DNA of 64,000 bases from contig MNCI01026937.1 in assembly GCA_015680685.1 (NCBI GenBank), positions 380,283 through 444,282 on the forward strand, written 5' to 3'. Position 1 is the first letter of the stretch. Each line of letters opens with the position of its first letter. A program made the position numbers and the translations under genes. Positions 42,929 through 54,589 of the stretch are shown here, piece after piece. Below the pieces are notes generated by a model. That model did no database searches. It worked only from the letters and a program-made list of their open reading frames with translations, and was not told the DNA's origin. This stretch comes from Gnetum montanum (taxonomy: Eukaryota > Streptophyta > Gnetopsida > Gnetales > Gnetaceae).

Positions 42929-44872
42929 CTATTGAGCATGGAAAGGATTAATAAATGGACGATGAGGATCCTTGCATGTTGGAAATATTGGAACTGGTCC
43001 ATACTTACCCCATTGGGGTTCACACACTTGGTTATAATGAGCATAGTGGGGTAATTTATACGATGTAGTTCCCGGATAATGAGTTGACCCACTATGATGT
43101 TTGGGACCGTTATATGGTATGCAAGGATTGGGATGATGCCTCCCATGGTTGTGTTCATTGGGCTGTAAGATTGTTGGAGTGTGAGTTGGTGGCCATGATG
43201 AAGTTACATGAGGTGTTGGGTTTGAAGGTAAGGATGCACCAAAGTGTGGGACCTGTGCTGAGTTGGAAGATGCAGTGGCCTCAAAATTGTGTTGTTCCTT
43301 CTTATGGTCATGTTTAAAGAAGGGGTGCTTTTGATGTTGAGGAGGCCTCTCACTGCTGTTAGTATTGTTAGCACAAGTGACGTTCAGAGGTTGTTGAGGT
43401 GGTGCAGACACCTTAGGAACAATTGGTAGCGATGTGGAAGGAGAAAAAGGATGAGAATGTTGAAAGTTAGGAGGAGTATAAGGTACATAATGTGGTGGTT
43501 GTGTTGGAGGCATGGGTTGATAGTATTATGGAGAATGGTACTGTGGTGAGATAAAGTATGTTGGCCCAGTTGGAGAAATAGGATGTTGAACGTGATAAGC
43601 ATTTGGATTCAAAGGATACGAAGGGTGTCTCTAGTCAAAGGGTGGATTTCCCCATGACTGGGATTTTTTCCACTGTGATCGAACACAGTACCTCTGTACA
43701 AACTGTGGATGTAATGTGCTTTCCCAATGCTCATGTAAATGTAACAATATTGGGCATTGGCCCTTGGGGTGATCGTACAAGCATATGTTGCATTCATATG
43801 TATGATTGGCAATTGAGCTCTTCTTTTCCTTATCCCTTCTTTCTAATTGTCTAATGTTTTGTCCCACTTCTTGGGTTGTCAGAACTCTATCTCCAATGAT
43901 GTTGATATATTCTCCACACTTTTGATACGTCCATTCCAACATCTTATTGATCTTTACCTCAAATTCGTCTAATGATTGTAGGATGGACAAAGATGATGTT
44001 TCCACCTTGAGATCGGTTGATTTCTCCTTTTTATGATCAGGGACCTTTGTTGAGTTAAAATTTTGGTCTCGTTGATGTTTTTCAACACTCTCCCATTGAG
44101 CCATATCTCCTTCTTCTTTTGCAACCTGCTTAACAAGCTCTTGGATTTGATGGGTTCGTAGTTTGTATAGTTGACCTTGGGCATACATTCCTAAGATCTC
44201 TCTTGTTTCATTATGTAGCCCATCAATGATATGGTACATAATATCAAAGGCCATGGCCTGGACAGTTGTTTAATAGTGCATAATATCTTTCTGAGGCCAT
44301 GTCCAAGGGTTCCTGTTTTGCTTGTTTCCATCCTTGGATTTGTTTCTTCAAGGCTGACACTCTTGCGTAGGTTTGATATTTTTTGTTAAACACTTCTACC
44401 ATTGTTGACTAGCATTGTATTGAATTTGGTTTTAACGATCTATACCATACTTTTGCTTGGTCAACGAGTGTCATAGGGAAGAGCTTAAGTTTTTGCCACC
44501 CGTTGTCAATGTTGTTCCATGTGCAGGCATCATACAAGGCTTGTAAATGTTGATGCAAATCCAAGTATAGCCTCTTGAAAAAGTGGAAAAGTTGTTTAAA
44601 TTGAGCCTAGGTAGACAGCTCTCTTTATGACGCCTACATGAGATTCGAACAACCTCTTGTATTTGCATTAAGCTTGTAGTGGCTAGTAGGGGTTCATCAT
44701 CATTGGGTAAGTTATGCTTTCATAAGTTGTGATGACATTGTTTTGGTTCATGTTTATAAGAAACCCCCACTTTAGATTGCATACTTCAATCTTCATTGTC
44801 ATATAGTTCGTTGGTTCTCCAATGAAGTTCCTCACTAAGTGTGGTGTTATTATCATCTTGTAGGAGAGGCAT
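42929..44872 (-). pseudogene. gag: Element 4 gag (broken, divergent)
   Basis: The minus-strand start ATG at 44872 reads MPLLQDDNNTTLSEELHWRT, unlike elements 1-3. NDDEPLLATTSLMQIQEV then returns to family sequence, and the capsid core follows with several stops. A long open piece at 43631-44254 has MAFDIMYHIIDGLHNETREI, LGMYAQGQLYKLRTHQIQEL and VKQVAKEEGDM, then a helical stretch and an intact zinc knuckle CNICLYDHPKGQC (CX2CX3HX4C). The Pro/His/Ser-rich C-terminal tail (43513-42929, 194 codons open) ends at NPFHAQ and a stop. Compared with siblings this gag is diverged but among the least broken in the window. Protease does not follow. Confidence 0.82.
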
Positions 44873-44985
44873 TGTTGTGTGTGAATTTATGTGACTTTTT
44901 ATAATTACTTATTTTTAAGAGATATATCGGTAAGTCCTTTACAGCGACCTTGTATGATATAACTAATCTAGATAACTAGCACCAT

Positions 44986-45002
44986 GCTCGGCAACGTGGC
45001 TA
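44986..45002 (-). promoter_or_regulatory. Primer binding site, tRNA-Asp (element 4)
   Basis: On the minus strand TAGCCACGTTGCCGAGC follows the 5' LTR. It matches the tRNA-Asp complement TGGCGCCGTTGCCGGGG with several changes. Confidence 0.7.
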
Positions 45003-45003
45003 A

Positions 45004-45831
45004 TGATGAGTGGCGAGGTACCCCTACACTCAACCATACGAATATGAGCATTTTCACACACGATCTGGTCAAGCTCCGCAGACGGACTAGTTGTGCCACC
45101 TAGACAATTACCCTTAGGTCGTAGTGCGCTATCTTCCCACCTTGACTAGTATTATATTTTTCACGTATGCTTTAGTCCAGAGTGAGGTGTATGATGTGTT
45201 CCTAATCTAATGCTACTCCTGAAGGCAAGGGAAGATAATATTAACTAAGCTAAGCTAGGAGGAAAAGGGTAAAAGAATCTAATCTAGCCTAAGTGTGATG
45301 AGAATCCATTCTTTGATTATTCAGTACACATCTTGGACTTCATGCATGACTACCACTGGGATTACCAAGCACAAATCCTAGGTATGCCACTGGGTTACCA
45401 AGTAACCACACTTAAATGCTCGTAATCAAGTGGTACTCATTCCGCACTACTAGGAGATAAGGGTGAGAGAGACTAATTATGAAAGTAGTAAATAAAAATT
45501 GAATAAATAAATAAACAAAGTGAATGCTACAATGATTAAGTAATCTCGATCTTTATTGCCGATCATGTGCATGTCCAAGTACATCACACTCGAATAAAGG
45601 ATGCTGTATAATTACATTCACCACACTGTGGGCAAACACAGTTAAATAATCTATCTTTGGAGGGATCAAATTGCCAGAGCTTCACTACTTCTATTCTATG
45701 TATGCCTAAATAAGGGAGAGCCGCTTCTTATTTAGAGACATTGTAGCAGACTGCGATATTGCGTACGCGATATCGCAGGGGACAACGCGATGGACGCGAT
45801 ATCGCGACCTATGCAATATCGCATCCCATCA
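45004..45831 (-). repeat. 5' LTR of element 4
   Basis: On the minus strand from TGATGGG to CTCATCA. GATATC palindromes lie at about 45755-45825. The TATA position reads TCTAAATA (complement of 45732-45739), so the promoter box is mutated here but intact in the 3' LTR. Confidence 0.9.
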
Positions 45832-45836
45832 CTAGA

Positions 45837-46615
45837 TAAGTGGAAAATACAGTCATAAAGAAATCAAGATAAAATTATGATGAAGCTTATTACTTAAAGA
45901 TTATTATCCTTTAATTTAAGAAGGTGTTAAGTATTTAGCATGTATTGTGCAAGATATTTGAAAATTTCCAAGTTTTCTAATATTTGCTAAAAATTCTTGA
46001 TTATGATAGAAGAATCGTTTGAAACTTTGTAATATCCAAAAGTACCACTAGAGTATATGAGCTCAAAGTCAACCTTGAAGTTACACTTTTAGGATTCCCA
46101 TAGTTAGTATAACTCAAAATCCATCAAACTAAGACTAATATATTCTTAGTGATTTGATTACCAAGAAAGTTGAACATCAAAACCTCTTTTTCAATGTTAT
46201 GATCTAGTTGGGAGGAGCCCTTGATGAAGATAGAAGCTGATGGAGTGAAGTACTAGTGAAGGGAACTATTTGGATTATAATGAGATTCACAAATAAAGAG
46301 AAGGATTTAACTGGGGTAGTCTAGGAAGACAATAACTTAGGAGACTTAGGAGAGGTATGAAGTTTAATTGGGTAATGATACATTTTGTAGGATCAAACCC
46401 CAAACTTATTCATCTTAAATTCTAAATTAGAAAATTTGAACTTATTCATATAGTACTTTATAAAAAAATAGTATAAAATAGTATTGTAAAGAAATATAAG
46501 AGGAATAATATGAAAAGGTAACAAATTTAACAAATAAATAGAAAACTTATCTTAATTGAATCCTTTTTCTTTTATTGTTGATATTCCTTAGTAGGTCTAG
46601 AAGTTTGAGCATGAT
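45837..46615. other. AT-rich spacer, no gene seen
   Basis: Old AT-rich sequence between element 4 and the solo LTR. Phrases such as 'ggatcaaaccccaaactt' hint at old gag-like text, but no domain can be read on either strand. Confidence 0.4.
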
Positions 46616-46620
46616 CCTTC

Positions 46621-47661
46621 TGATGAGACACGATTTGCACTAGGCCGCGATATCGCGTCTTCTCCTGCGATATCGCGTACATGATATCGCATCCCGCTAC
46701 CATTTCTATAAATAAGAGGTGGCACTCCCCTTATTTTCCCAATCCTGGCTAGTGTAGCGAAGCTCTGGCAGATTGATCACTCCAGAGTTAGAATTTTTCC
46801 CCATGTGCCCGCAGTAGGAGTCCTAGAGTGAACGGCTCTTTATTCGAGCAGCTTGTAACCTGAACCCAAGTTGTGTACGGCAATAAAGACGAACTTGTTT
46901 GGATAAACCTTGCAGCACGTGGTTTCATTTATTGCTTTATTTCCTGCTTTCCTAGTGCGTTCAAGTACGACTTGATTACGAGCGTCTACGGACGTGTACG
47001 GCTAGTCAAGGAATCGGCTGCTTGACGCAATGCATGAGTACGACTCAATTACGAGCATTGGATGCTTGGTAACCCAGTAGCGTATTCCAGGATTCTGCGC
47101 TTGGTAACTCCCGGGTCTAATGTGTACGGCTAGTTGAGGAATCGGCTGCTCATTGCTAGGCTAGATCGTGTGATAAGTACGACTTAGTTACGAGCACCCA
47201 CGGGTGTGTACGGCTGGCTAAGGAATCGGCTGCTTATCACACGTAGGCTAAATAGGTGCCTCAGTACGACCACTTCGAGCACTTGCGTTACGTGTGGCGA
47301 TCCCAGTAACGATTAGCGTTTGGTAAGCTGCAGTTGCATAGTTCAGGGTGTGTCCGGTAAGTGGGAACGGATGCTGACGCTAGTTAATTTAGACTTAGAT
47401 CTTAGTTAGAGTTAGTTTAGTTTCTCAACTCTTTCCTCCTGGTAGCATAGAAGATAAGCCAAAAATACCAAAAAAATCACATACCTCAGACTTTCTTAAC
47501 CATACACCGTGACACATACAAGCAAGCCTGGGAAGACAACGAACGATTAACCCCAAGTGTTTCTTGTGGCGTTAAGGCATTTAGTCTGCGGAGTTCGACC
47601 GGATCGCGCGTGTACGCTCGTATTCGTATGGTGGAGTGTAGGGGTACCTCGCCACTCATCA
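46621..47661 (+). repeat. Solo LTR of the Athila-like family, well preserved
   Basis: TGATGAG to CTCATCA, 1041 bp, flanked by a perfect CCTTC duplication (46616-46620, 47662-47666). There are several intact GCGATATCGC palindromes, then TATAAATA at 46707-46714, and AATAAAGACG near 46882. CpG content is higher than in the other copies, so it is probably the youngest or least methylated. It contains about three copies of a sub-repeat built from 'acttgattacgagc', 'gtgtacggcta' and 'aggaatcggctgct' (46966-47235). No internal region is present. Confidence 0.93.
46966..47235 (+). repeat. Sub-repeats inside the solo LTR
   Basis: 'gtacgactygattacgagc' recurs near 46965, 47038 and 47176, and 'gtgtacggctagt' plus 'aggaatcggctgct' recurs near 46994, 47120 and 47208. 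Element 3's 5' LTR has about one unit and the element 1 LTRs none, so copy number varies between family members. Confidence 0.75.
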
Positions 47662-47666
47662 CCTTC

Positions 47667-49287
47667 TAATAAAGGAATAAATCATGATAGAAGTAAGAAG
47701 TGAGAAAATAAATAAGAGAATTCATGAATAGTAAGAAAAAACCTTTAAGCTTGATTCACTCAATTTGTCTTTTTAATGGTTATATTCACTCATCTCAACC
47801 TTTGGTCCAATTTGCATCCCAAAGTCCACTAGCACATAATTATATAATAATAAATAAATAATTAAAAAATAAAATAAGATAATAAAGAAATATTAAATAA
47901 CTCATAAATAACCTTAGGGTTATGAGTTTGCACAATATATTTTTGACCTCTTTTAAAACTCTCAAGTCTATCCCTTAGGGGTTGTTCATCTTTAAGTTAC
48001 GTAGGATGTTACTTGAGATCAAATGAAAGGAAGTAGCCATTTTTTTTCATCATAACATAGGATTAGGATCATGAATAAGACAACACACTAGATAGAAAAC
48101 ATACATTCTTATTCTTTAAACACATTAACTAGGAACTTCGTAGTAGCAAATAAATGACTAAAACAAGAATATGATCAATCATACATCCTACCATTCTTAC
48201 AATCATCCAACAAGAGAGTAGAATATGCAAAAATTAGGTAAGTGTATGGTTTTCATAAAACTTTAGTTTCTAGAAATAAATAGTTGGAATTCAATTCTTC
48301 TCCTCAAAATCACTATAATGAATATTAGTGGTATTTATATACTCATAGATATCTTTCTTCAACTTCATGAGATTTACAACTAGATATTAAAGGATCATTA
48401 CAAGGATGAAAATCCAAACTACTTATAATAACCTCATGAGTTATCTCAATGTTATCAAAGACCAACTGTGGCACATTACTAGACACAGCGTCATAACAAC
48501 TACACCCATCAAGTATAGATTTTTAACATATATTGATTTTATAGGGAGGATTAACTAGGTCCAAAATGTGAGAAGTCCTTATGTACTCATAATCTTTAAC
48601 CACAAGTAAGAAGAAAATAGATTTATGGCCTTTAAGACATGATTTTATTGTAAGTTAGCATCAATGATAAAGGTAACATATTCTCTACCTATTGAGGCCA
48701 CAAGTAATAAGATAGCTCACTTAGATGATGTTATTTCCTTTAAGATAACTTGCTTCTTGTTTTCCTAACTTTGCTACTATTTCTTCTTGCCTCTCTCTCT
48801 CTCTTTAGCTTTACTATTACTCTTTGTAGATTAAGTATGAATTAAATTATAACTCATTCCAATTTATAAAAAAAAATTAGATTCAATGATGTCTAGGTTT
48901 AGTAATAAGTGGGTGGTTATTTTAACATTTCAAATCAATTGTTAGAAAAGTATTGTTAGTTAAGAATTAAAAATAAAATTAATCAATTTTTAAACTAATA
49001 TTTATATGATCTTTTTAGGTTTTATGAAATTCTAGTGATAAGATAATTGGGAAAAGTAAATTCCAACACGTAATACTCATCGAAATGATTCTAATGATAC
49101 TAATTTCATCTCATTCTAATGCATGATTTGTGATATATCATAATTTTAAAATTTTCATACAATTTGATGAATTTAAAATTTAAAAAATTATTAAAAATTT
49201 AATTTTATAAAAAGTTGGGCAATTTGAAAGTCCAACTCATGACTTGCAAGTTATAAAGCTAAACTCTTAGTTATTGTCCAACTAATT
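47667..49287. other. AT-rich spacer, no gene seen
   Basis: No recognisable domain, LTR boundary or RNA gene. The right end from about 49000 is extremely A/T-rich and leads to the chromovirus LTR start at 49288. Confidence 0.4.
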
Positions 49288-49360
49288 TGTAATATTCCCA
49301 TTTCCGAATGATGCTATTGCATAATGAAGATGGTGTCTCTTCATAATAAGTGTTATTGTT

Positions 49361-49905
49361 GGGTCTCCTTGGTCTGTTGTTGTGTGGACCACGCAGATTG
49401 TTGCTGCGCCGTCCTCTAATTCAGATCTATGTTGCTCAAAATCGTCGCACCCTGGGAAATCGTCGTGCCCTGCTACACACCCTGCAAGAGGGCCCAGACC
49501 TGCTAAACTGTTGCGGCCTGCAAAACAGTGACCACTTGTCGAACCGTGACCACCAAAAGATTTGTGGCCATGACCTAAGGAAGCTGCAGATCCACGACCA
49601 CAATTGCATCCATGATCCAAGAAACCCTGCGAAAGATCAAAATCCTCCACACTGTGGTGTTCTTGCCTACAATCAAAACCAAACAGAACATCAATCTTTA
49701 ACTAGATCTGTAAAAATAGACCCAGGATCTACAAAAATTCCATGATCTGAAATAACAATTTTGGATCTGCATGCAGGGACATATCTATTCTAGGATCTGC
49801 ATGAAGAAATAGACCTGTTCCAAGCTCAGGATCCAAAAAATTTATTTGGGGCTGTGGCTAGGTGTATTTGTGTTGAAGCTATGAAGAGGAGGCTGGGCTT
49901 GTTTC
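49361..49905 (+). other. LINE 5' untranslated region
   Basis: GC-richer leader, where an internal promoter would be expected. It holds imperfect repeats of 'ggatctgcatg' (49764, 49793) and 'cgtgacca'-like text. Long open frames here in two directions have low-complexity composition and no domain, so they are not called as genes. Confidence 0.5.
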
Positions 49906-51002
49906 ATGGGTAGGCGTGGCACAATGGCGGATTCATCAGGTTCTGCTGCTCTTCCTGAGGGAAGTTCTTCTACCTCACCTCCAATTGATTTCCTTTTACC
50001 TAATGATATTTTTGAAGTAGTTTCCAAATATTTCGTAACTCGCTTTATTTTTTTTCAAATTGTGGGGTTATTACCAAGGTCCCCAAGCATAAACATTCAA
50101 GTTCAAAACCTTCTTCAATCCCAGGGCATCCAGGTTTCTCATGCTCGATACTACGCTCAATATTTTATTTTAGTAGAACTATCCGATGCCTCTCAGGTTG
50201 AGAAGGCTCTTTTTTTAAAAATTTTTCCATCATGAAATGCAACTTTAATAGCACATGCTTGGAGATTTGACTTTAATGTCAACGACCTAGCTTTTAATAT
50301 AATTCCTTGTTACATGGAATTGCCTAATCTTCCACTTATTTTCTCATCTGTGGAGAGGAATATTGTGAGCATCGTGGATCCTATTATTTCCGAGCATTGT
50401 ATGGTGATTAATGGAACTCAAATTCATTATTATTATATTAAACTCGACATCGCTCTTCGGAATACCTCATTAACCCTTGCTGCTGGTGGAAAACTCTTCA
50501 CCCAAAAAGTGGACTATTTTTACCTCCCAAACTCGTGTAGCTATTGTCATAGGGTCGAGTATCATATATCGAAGTGCCCCATCCTAGCTAGGATAAAAAA
50601 ACCTATAGCATCTCAGAAAATCCATTCTCTAGTTACACCATTACGCCCACCCTTAGTATCCTTTAAATTCAACTCTCCTTCAACAACTACATAATCCAAC
50701 TCTCAGTCTAGCCTCTCCAACCCACAAAAACATCAATCAGGTACTCACACCTCCACCCATGTCATCCCCTATAAGGTAGTCAAGGACTCAATCTCAATGG
50801 ATGAGTTCGTGGTGAGCAGTGGAAGGAAACGAGTCAAATCTTCCTCCAATTCTCCTCCCTCAAGCTTCTCTCCACTGAACACTTCCATGGCCCCTGTCTC
50901 CACCAAAAACTCCTTTTCCCTCCGATTAGGAACAATGGAAGTTGATACTTTGACTTCTGAACCTTCCGTTGACCTCTCATCCAAACTACCCCCTGTTTCT
51001 CC
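49906..51002 (+). pseudogene. LINE ORF1 (broken)
   Basis: The frame from MGRRGTMADSSGSAALPEGS at 49906 leads into a DUF4283-like region. The middle part has AWRFDFNVNDLAFNIIPCYM, ELPNLPLIF and LPNSCSYCHRVEYHISKC, a CX2CX5HX3C knuckle at about 50530-50572 that resembles the usual CX2CX4HX4C with one residue shifted. The tail is Ser/Pro-rich (PPSSFSPLNTSMAPVST at about 50848). A stop at 50233 and others split it. ORF1 proteins of plant L1 elements bind element RNA. The end overlaps or abuts the ORF2 start at 51003. Confidence 0.75.
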
Positions 51003-51872
51003 ATGAACCTCCTTTCATGGAATGTTCGAGGCCTTACAGATAGGCTTCGACGGAAGAGAGTAGGAAAATTTATTATATAGCCTTTTATTTTGTTCTCCTT
51101 CAAGAAATTAAGGTGTCAGCTGACATTGTATCCTTTTCTTCCCATTGGTTTCTTCCTCACTCTTCAATCCTAGCAACATCCCATGCGAGTGGGAAAGGAG
51201 GCACGACCATTCTCCTTTTTCCCTACTGGAAAAATGAAATCCTTCAAAGTGGTTTCAACTCTGGGCATAGAGTTTCTTGGGCCACCTTCTCTTCCTCGCA
51301 TGGCCCATTCGGTATTTGATCAATTTATGCCCCAAATGAGTCTACAGAGTGGGCTCTCCTTTGGCAAGAACTTGCAAATTCTCTTCCCCTAGTGCCTTGG
51401 ATCTTCAGAGGAGATTTTAATATGGTTGAATTCCCTCAAGATAAGCTCAGAGGGGTGTTTTTTCAACTACCCAATCTTGAGTTTCAAAGTTGGTCTACCT
51501 TTAAGAAAAGGTTTTACCTTTCTGATGGGGTGGACATCTCTATGAGCATTCCCCTCCGCAGACTTACCTGCAGCAATCTTCATCTTGGGCAAGCTTGCAT
51601 CTATAGTAGGTTAGATAGGTTATATTTCTCCACCCTTTCCTTCTGGAAAGCCTTCTCCACTACTACAGTTCATCACCATGCCACCTTATCAGATCATCTT
51701 CCTATCTCCATCTCCATCAAGATTCATGGCAGCCCTCACCAACGAAAATTCCATCTTTTTTGACTTCACAACAATTTTTTTTCTTCTCCTGCAACCCAAC
51801 TTCTTCTATCCAACCTTTGGAATGCCAAACCTAGGCCCCTAACTTAGGTGGGTTGGATTAACTGGTGGCATC
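51003..51872 (+). pseudogene. LINE ORF2 endonuclease part (broken, ends in gap)
   Basis: ATG at 51003 gives MNLLSWNVRGLTDRLRRKR, the standard start of plant LINE ORF2. APE-type endonuclease landmarks follow: LLQEIKVS (after a frameshift near 51085), GKGGTTILLFPYW, SIYAPNES, IFRGDFNMVEFP, SRLDRLYFS and LSDHLPISI. These hold the metal-binding Glu and the catalytic Asp and His of the family. The enzyme nicks target DNA to prime reverse transcription. Two stops and one or two frameshifts are present. The frame runs into the N gap at 51873. Confidence 0.88.
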
Positions 51873-52235
51873 NNNNNNNNNNNNNNNNNNNNNNNNNNNN
51901 NNNNNNNNNNNNNNNNNNNNNNNNNNNNNNNNNNNNNNNNNNNNNNNNNNNNNNNNNNNNNNNNNNNNNNNNNNNNNNNNNNNNNNNNNNNNNNNNNNNN
52001 NNNNNNNNNNNNNNNNNNNNNNNNNNNNNNNNNNNNNNNNNNNNNNNNNNNNNNNNNNNNNNNNNNNNNNNNNNNNNNNNNNNNNNNNNNNNNNNNNNNN
52101 NNNNNNNNNNNNNNNNNNNNNNNNNNNNNNNNNNNNNNNNNNNNNNNNNNNNNNNNNNNNNNNNNNNNNNNNNNNNNNNNNNNNNNNNNNNNNNNNNNNN
52201 NNNNNNNNNNNNNNNNNNNNNNNNNNNNNNNNNNN
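51873..52235. other. Assembly gap (363 N)
   Basis: The gap separates the endonuclease and RT parts of the LINE ORF2. Frames that span it are not real evidence. Confidence 0.99.
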
Positions 52236-54589
52236 CCAGTAGAATTTTTTCAAAATCATTGGGATTTGGTGGGGAATGATCTTCTATAGGTCATTAATGA
52301 GGCTATCTTAACTGGTTCCCTCGGGCCCAATCTAAATCAATTCGTCTCCTCCCCAAGTCTAGGGATCTTTCTGATATCTCCAATTGGCGTCCCATAACTC
52401 TCCTCAATGTGGTGTATAAAATTTGGGCCAAGTGCCTAGCCTTACGACTAAAAAAAATTCTTGGCCAGATCATATCTCCCCAACAAATAGGATTTGTTCT
52501 TGGTAGATATATTTTAGATAATGTGGTTTCAGCATGGCAAGGTCTCAAGTGGGCCGAGGATGATGGCCAAGATATTCTCCTAGTGAAACTTGATTATGCC
52601 AAGGCTTATGACAACATAAAATGGAATTTTATCTTGCAGATCATGTCCAAACTTGGTTTTAGACCTAAGTTCCTGCATATGGTGAAATGCTTATTCTAGG
52701 ATGCTACCGCAAGAATAGCCACTTCCTTTGATATTAACTCTCCCTTTCCAATACATAGGTTAGTGCGACAAGGTTGTCCCCTTGCCCCCTATCTCATTAT
52801 CATCACCATAGACTTTCTTTTTCATTAGCTTAACGTGGAAATTCAAATGAAAGTTCTCACTGGGGTTTGCCTATCTTCCTCTCAACAACAGCTCCTCAAT
52901 ATGCACTTCACCGACGACTCTTTCTTTCTAGTTCAAAACACAGCTGCCAATTTGCATCGCCTCTTATCAAGGGTGGAGCAATATTGTACACTCTTAGGTT
53001 CCACTATAAATTGGAATAAATCCTCTGTTTATAGCTTTTCGGGCAATTATAACCATGTGACCAACTATAACTGGAAGTAGCTCTAGGATCAAGACATCGT
53101 TAAGATTTTGGGGATCCCTTTCCGTTTTAGAGGTTCAACCTCTACTCTCTGGGAGCAGGTCATTTTTCGGATTCAAAAGAAACTTGATAAATGGAAGACT
53201 AAACCCCTCACACTTGCGGGTAAATACCTTGTTTGTAAGTCCATATGTGCATCCACCCATGTGTATTACTCTTCATGTTGGGCCCCCTCCCAAGCTGCCT
53301 ACCAGAAGCTTGAACGGTTATTTCGTGACTTTATGTGGTCCTCCAAAGATTCTCAGAAAGGATTTCATCGAGTCACTTGGAATATTGTTACTCTCCCCAA
53401 GAATAAAGGTGGCTTAGGTCTTTTGAACTCCTATAAGCAAGGAATTACCCTGGTTGCTAAGTGGTTGGTTCAACATTTAGATGCCTCAGACATCATTGGG
53501 ACCCTCCTCCAATTAAGGCTTCATCAAGCATTTCCTAAAAACAAGCCCTTCTGGAAAGGCATCCATTTTGTCAATTGGATCTTTTCCCCCCTCACTATCA
53601 TTCTTCCAGGTTCTCATGTTTTCAAAAGTATCTGGAGGGCCTGGCAAATTCTACACAGTTACATCGACTGGACTAATGTTAAGATCAACCCTACTATCCT
53701 CTCTAGATTGTGTCTGTGGTGGTTACCTCTGTCGCCCGCTCCCCTTGCCATCACAATGGCTAAGGTGGCTACCTCGTGGTACCGGAAAGGTGTCATCTCC
53801 TTGACTTGTCTTAGGTTGGCTAGCCGTTGGATTTCGGAGGTCGAGTTTAGCAATTTGTATGGGGAGTCGGATGCAATGAACCATTGCCTAGTCCAGATTT
53901 ACTCCTTTCTTCACGGCCATTGGCACATTGATGTTACAGTGCAAAACCCTTTTCAAGGCCTTCAATGGCTTAATGGGGTTAAACTCTTACCCTACCGGCC
54001 ATCTATCCCCTTTCATCTTATGCACAACCCATCCGAGGTCATTCAACGCTGCAATAAGCATTGGCACAAACATGAGTCAGTATCATTTTGGATCCCTATC
54101 TTCCAAAATATTTGGAACCTTCCGACCCTCCCCAAAATTAAACAGTTCCTCTGGTGTCTCCTCCACCATGGTCTACCTATTGGTAAACGGTTAGAATATC
54201 TAGGAATTCCCAATCCCAATTGCCCTCTCTGTGGTGGACAAGATGACTTTGTCCATGTGTTTTGGCTTTGTCCCTTTGCTCAGCATGTGTGGAAGTGGGC
54301 TTCCATTGTTTTTTCTTCATACGAGCTATCTCAAGAGGATGTTATATTCGGCTTTTTAAACATTACTTCTGCTAATCTCAAGTTTCTATGGAAAGTTATT
54401 AGGCCTACTATTTTATATTATATTTGGAAGCGAAGATGCAATGTTATATTTCAAAGGATTTATTATTCTAATAAATGTTTGCTCACCAGGTTGGAGAAGC
54501 TGCAGATCTTTCACCTCATTCATTTCCAACTCACATCTCAAGCATCCAAGTTCAATCTGGATAGACATCAATTGGTTCATCTCTTGTAG
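52236..54589 (+). pseudogene. LINE ORF2 reverse transcriptase and zf-RVT part
   Basis: RT motifs are SNWRPITLLNVVYKIWAKCL, QIGFVLGRYILDNV, LVKLDYAKAYDNIKW, VRQGCPLAPYLIIITIDFL and MHFTDDSFFLVQ (the FADD-type catalytic box, with both Asp kept). The thumb and connection part has ILGIPFRFRGS and LTLAGKYLVCKSI. From 53108 to 54589 a 493-codon frame is fully open and ends in a zf-RVT domain, CPLCGGQDDFVHVFWLCPFA with W and C/H ligands at about 54219-54290. Stops at about 52697, 52828 and 53078 break the RT core. The intact C-terminal half suggests a fairly recent insertion. Confidence 0.92.

Larger units (their letters stand above)
38298..45831 (-). mobile_element. Element 4: Athila-like gag plus accessory-ORF element
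   Basis: 7.5 kb on the minus strand, flanked by a perfect CTAGA duplication (38293-38297, 45832-45836). In its own orientation it has: 5' LTR (45831-45004), tRNA-Asp primer site, gag (44872-42929), a 3' region with the family's conserved block, a GATATC/TATA module, an acceptor-like site, an accessory reading frame (40956-39292), a mutated polypurine tract and 3' LTR (39129-38298). Protease, RT, RNase H and integrase are absent. The gag reading ends at a stop and runs straight into the T-rich tract that follows integrase in elements 1 and 2. By eye the two LTRs agree at about nine bases in ten over the first 250. The layout is that of a non-autonomous, gag-carrying element. Confidence 0.92.

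Noticed and set aside
49282-49650. Glycine/histidine-rich minus-strand frame of 122 codons at the LINE 5' end
   Set aside because: It lies antisense in the GC-rich LINE leader, has low-complexity composition and no domain; part of it is outside the LINE.
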